Source: Brachynemurus nebulosus (taxonomy: Eukaryota; Arthropoda; Insecta; Neuroptera; Myrmeleontidae). Taken from it: a stretch of 64,000 nucleotides of DNA. Numbering within the stretch: position 1 is the stretch's first letter; each line of letters begins with the position of its first letter. Location: positions 33,640,413 to 33,704,412 of the forward strand of contig JAPWDM010000007.1 of NCBI GenBank assembly GCA_035578155.1. Reading direction: 5' to 3'. The notes below the pieces were generated by a model. The model had not been told where the DNA came from. It saw only the letters and a program-made list of their open reading frames with translations, and did no database searches. Made by a program: the position numbers and the translations under genes. This document shows, piece after piece, positions 60,780 to 64,000 of the stretch.

Positions 60780-61415
60780 TGTGCACGATAACTCTCGAAC
60801 GAAACGCTTAATGCTTATGAAATTTGGTGTGCGAGCTGGAATCCGGATTGGCTCGGCTAAGTTCGTTAGCCAGACACGTCGGATGCTCAGAAGTAGGTTT
60901 TTTGGCCATTTTTGGCCATTTTTGGCCATTTTTTAATTTTTTTTACAACATCGCAAAGAGTGTAAAAAATTGCATAAGATAAGCTTTTAAAACATTGTTT
61001 TAAGTGGACTAGCTTTTGAGAAAAACTAAGAAATTTGCTGAATTTTCTTACAATAAATGCTTTATCGTTTAAGCATTTCTTTTCTAGATAAAACAAGTGC
61101 TAGTTAGTTATTCAATATGTATGTATATGTTATAATAACAATAGCTCTGTCTCATCAAAATTAACCAGATTTTTTAAGAGTACGTTATGGAAAGGAAATT
61201 TTTGTATGAGAGAGAAAATATAATTTAAATATATTTGCATACCTAGAAAAAAAATCGAAAACTGTAGTTATGTAATATAATGACATATGATATCCGCGCC
61301 AAAAATTAACTACTGAACTGATTTTGAAAATTGTTTCACTGTTAGAAAGCTAAACTATTTTAAGTGCCCAATATTTGGAAATTCGCTATGTTATGCAGAT
61401 GCTGCGACAGGGGTA
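60597..61415 (-). mobile_element. Repeat A (Helitron/Helentron-like), copy 5, minus strand
   Basis: In minus sense it starts TACCCCTGTCGCAGCATCTG (61415) and ends TGGAAATTCGCTAA (60597). It keeps the internal (TA)n and the CATCCGACGTGTCTGGCTAA block. It is longer than copies 2 and 3 and has a diverged middle with three tandem TTTTTGGCCAT units (60898-60934). Confidence 0.7.
60716..60776. repeat. (TA)n microsatellite inside repeat A
   Basis: About 61 bp of TA at the position homologous to the tract in copy 3. Confidence 0.95.
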
Positions 61416-62913
61416 TTTTTGTATTTTGTTGTTTTTTTGTTTCTTTTAATTAATTCCAATTTTGTTAATTATTAGATCAAAAATGTTAGAGGACTAGTTT
61501 TTTTTTTGGATATTATAGAATATAATTTTTTGTTAATAAAGTAACTGTGATGTGTTTGGGGAAAATAATTTCGAGTTCTTGCTTGGAAAAAGTAACCATT
61601 TCCTTAGGGAAAATTGTATTCACTTTTAGAAATAGTAGAAAATTTGTATCGAACCTCTGAACCGCTACCAACGCAATGGCATTTTAAGAAAAACCAAAAT
61701 TTTGAAATATTAATGGTGCAGTTTTATAGACGGAAGAAAATAAGCAATAGTGGTCACATATTCTGAACGAACGTACTTGAGCATTTTTTCAGAAAAAATG
61801 AAAATTTTGCACTGGGGTTACTCAAATTTCACCAGCAAATCTGATTTGCATCATTCTTGATTCGCCGCTATAAATTTGAAAAAAGAAAAAAAAACTGAAC
61901 TTGGTGATGTCATCACGTATACCAAATATCTTAAAGTTTCAAAAACCGCAATTTTGACACTAGAAACATAAAATTTGGAACTACTCGTGGGTTTTAGATC
62001 CTACTTTTTGTCATTTTTAACAAAATTAGAGTTGTAAAGACAGCAGAAAACTCAAAAATGCGGAAATTAAACCATATTTCCTAAATAAAAGTGGTTCTTT
62101 GATCTAGGGAACTGATTTATGTACAAGCAGATCACCGAATTCTACGTAATAACGGGAAATATTCTTTACAAAATTTGATATTTTCCGATAGAAAAATGTT
62201 TAAATGGACATTTCGCTTGTGAGCCGCACTTGGAGAACTCCCGACCTAGGCGGTTATGTAATTCATTTTTGAAAATTTTCGAAAAACCAATTTTTAAGAT
62301 TAAACTCCCCACTCCAGATTTGTATATAGATTGAATTTATGGTGTCGAATAAAATTACGTTACGAATCAATTTAATTTATATCGGTACAATATTATTTAG
62401 TTTATAAAGACGTTAAATTCCTATTTTCAGACCGTTATAATCCTTTCAAACAATTTTTTAATTAAAGGTAAATTGCTTGAAATAACCCGATCAATAATTT
62501 CGTATCGATTTGGTGGAATGTATTAAGTGTAATTAGTTGAGTTAAGTAGAGTTGATAGTTTGAACTACACGATGACCTTGCCCGATCGAATTAATTATTA
62601 CATAATATTGCAACTGATCTTAATTCAGTGTTCAGTGTTGCTAGCGGCAACACTGATCAATTGCAAACCATCCTTACTTATATGTTCGTACAACAGTAAC
62701 AGTAGCAAGTGAAATATCGTTCGGGAGCCATAATGGTTTCACCTAAATAAAGTCGTGTGTATACACGAAGATTTGTTAATGCAATATATTATCGGATTGA
62801 AGATCGATGGGAGAATAGAAATTTTACATGTATGGTCAATTTCATTATATCAGGCATAATTTATGTAGTTATTACAAGGTGTAATTTTTTGGAGACATAA
62901 CACCACCCATAGG
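61416..62913. other. Spacer, no gene supported
   Basis: AT-rich. The 61650-62300 stretch reads like decayed repeat sequence without a partner in the window. Confidence 0.4.
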
Positions 62914-62921
62914 GATGCCAA

Positions 62922-63836
62922 CAGGGGCGTAGCTACCGCCGTATCAATGATACGGGGCCCCCGGGCTACAGAGCCCCCGAACGTGTGTAAGCAAAAATTA
63001 GTAAAATGTTATCCACAATGTCACTTAATCTCGTGCTTCCCGGGAAAGAAACATACAACAAAACTGTCATACGAGAGAATTTCAGACCCGGAATCATATT
63101 TCAAAGTCAATGTATACTATTGCTGTTTAGATATATTAATTTCTCAAACTAAACAGATTTCAAAGCCTTTGTGACCTGAGTAATATGTTCGAAGTAATAC
63201 AACCGGAGAAACTCCTATCTTCTTCAAACGAACTGATAAAAAAAGGCTTCCGGAAAACTGTCGGCTAAATACAGTAAAGACACCTCAGTTAATAATCTTT
63301 ATGAACAATTAATTGCTCTGAAAACATGCTTAAAATCTGAAATTCAAAAAATTCATTCCATTAAGGAGCTCATGGAATTATTGCTGATAAAATTCAATAG
63401 CCTTACATCCAGTTTTCCGGAGGTAATAACAGCATGCTCTCTATTCTTGACCCTTCCAGTTACAGCCGCAACAACTGAAAGAAGTCTTTTAAAATTAAAA
63501 CTGATAAAAAATTACCTAAGGACGATGGGGCAGGAACGGCTATCAGACTTGTCACTATTGTCTATAGAGGCAGAAATTTTAAAAAAGCTGAAACCGTCTT
63601 CAGCTATAGATGATTTAATAAATCAATTTGCCGAAAAAAGGCAAGAAAAGTGTATATTTAATTTGAATTGTTTGGCTAGCGCAATTTCTAGGAGGAAGCG
63701 ATAACTTATAATCAATAAATATTTATTTTAATTTAATGCAAGAATTTTTGTTTCTTTTGTGAGAACTCTTTACCCTTCAATTGGGCCCCCCAACTAATTT
63801 TGATACAGGGCCCCTCCAAGGCACGCTACGCCAGTG
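62922..63836 (+). mobile_element. Internally deleted hAT transposon (915 bp)
   Basis: The ends CAGGGGCGTAGC and GCTACGCCAGTG are inverted and flanked by a perfect 8-bp duplication GATGCCAA (62914-62921, 63837-63844). Subterminal GGGGCCCCCGGG and GGGCCCCTCC blocks lie at the two ends. Inside is the 3' portion of a hAT transposase gene. The N-terminal zinc finger and most of the catalytic domain are missing, so it is non-autonomous. Confidence 0.92.
63040..63704 (+). pseudogene. hAT transposase C-terminal remnant (dimerisation domain)
   Basis: An upstream frame has PESYFKVNVYYCCLDILISQ, typical of the region after the hAT catalytic core. A stop and then a frameshift (near 63260) follow. The second frame runs to TAA at about 63704 with SLFLTLPVTAATTERSLLKL, then LIKNYLRTMGQERLSDLSLL and IEAEIL. 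That is the hATC dimerisation domain: LPVT-A--ERSFS-L-IKN-LR-TM-QERL-LALL-IE. It belongs to the ZMYM/ZBED-like group common in insects. Confidence 0.9.
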
Positions 63837-63844
63837 GATGCCAA

Positions 63845-64000
63845 CAATTTGAAATTGACTGTTTCATGGAAAGTTACAGCTAATTAAATAAGGCAGGAAT
63901 TATGTCACGTCTGGAATGAATCTGTCGCAGGCATAAATATATAGTTAATTTAGTGTTCAGTTCGGCTTCTATCTTCGAGATTATTGTGGCTGCTTGAAAT
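63845..64000. other. Right edge of window, no feature seen
   Basis: About 155 bp without recognisable features. Confidence 0.5.

Overview
This is an AT-rich (visibly about 70% A+T) animal nuclear sequence, most likely from an arthropod and probably an insect. The evidence is the mix of decayed mariner, piggyBac-like, hAT-like and non-LTR elements, long (TA)n tracts, and interspersed repeats built on 'TTTTCCCGCGGCTTCGCCCG' and 'AAAATCCGTCCAATAGTTTT' that are widespread in arthropod genomes. There is no bacterial or plasmid gene organisation, no rRNA and no CRISPR array. Nearly all open frames are short and fall in low-complexity sequence, palindromes or transposon remnants.

One convincing host-gene feature is visible: a terminal coding exon on the minus strand at 4234-4397 (53 in-frame codons plus stop, preceded by a pyrimidine-rich tract and CAG acceptor). 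The rest of that gene must lie to the right. Much of the window may therefore be its last intron, or intergenic DNA colonised by transposons.

Layout. 0.9-1.9 kb: mariner relic carrying a CTTGGT-repeat MITE with a perfect 8-bp duplication. 3.1-3.8 kb: MITE. 4.2-4.4 kb: host exon. 4.6-5.5 kb: piggyBac-like element in TTAA. 5.8-6.6 kb and 8.3-9.2 kb: large foldbacks. 9.7-10.5 kb: repeat C between two tRNA-like sequences. 11.1-11.7 kb: MITE with AACAGTTATT motifs. 12.9-13.6 kb: foldback. 14.2-15.0 kb: MITE with ACTATCGATAG motifs that splits a tRNA-like sequence. 16.0-17.0 kb: two copies of repeat A (Helitron/Helentron-like). 17.6-18.5 kb: internally deleted mariner with a second CTTGGT MITE. 19.65-20.7 kb: HINE-like repeat and repeat C. 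21.55-22.0 kb: MITE with GTCGACTAA motifs. 24.1-24.65 kb: repeat A. 26.9-27.2 kb: MITE. 33.1-33.5 kb: third CTTGGT MITE. 34.3-35.2 kb: interspersed repeat with internal tandem units. 35.9-36.6 kb: foldback. 38.3 kb: reverse-transcriptase fragment. 40.4-41.2 kb: MITE with iterons. 41.8-48.7 kb: (TA)n tracts with MITEs next to them. 52.0-52.8 kb: two more RT fragments. 53.6-54.2 kb: second AACAGTTATT MITE. 57.1-58.0 kb: piggyBac-like element. 58.9-59.8 kb: foldback. 60.6-61.4 kb: repeat A, minus strand. 62.9-63.8 kb: internally deleted hAT with a recognisable transposase C-terminus.

The strongest pattern is a set of four non-autonomous, hAT-like families. Each has termini of the form TAG(T/A)G-TG or close to it and 8-bp target duplications, and each carries its own short motif iterated near both ends. 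These arrays look like family-specific transposase-binding arrays. All function statements are inferred from sequence by eye; no database search was possible.
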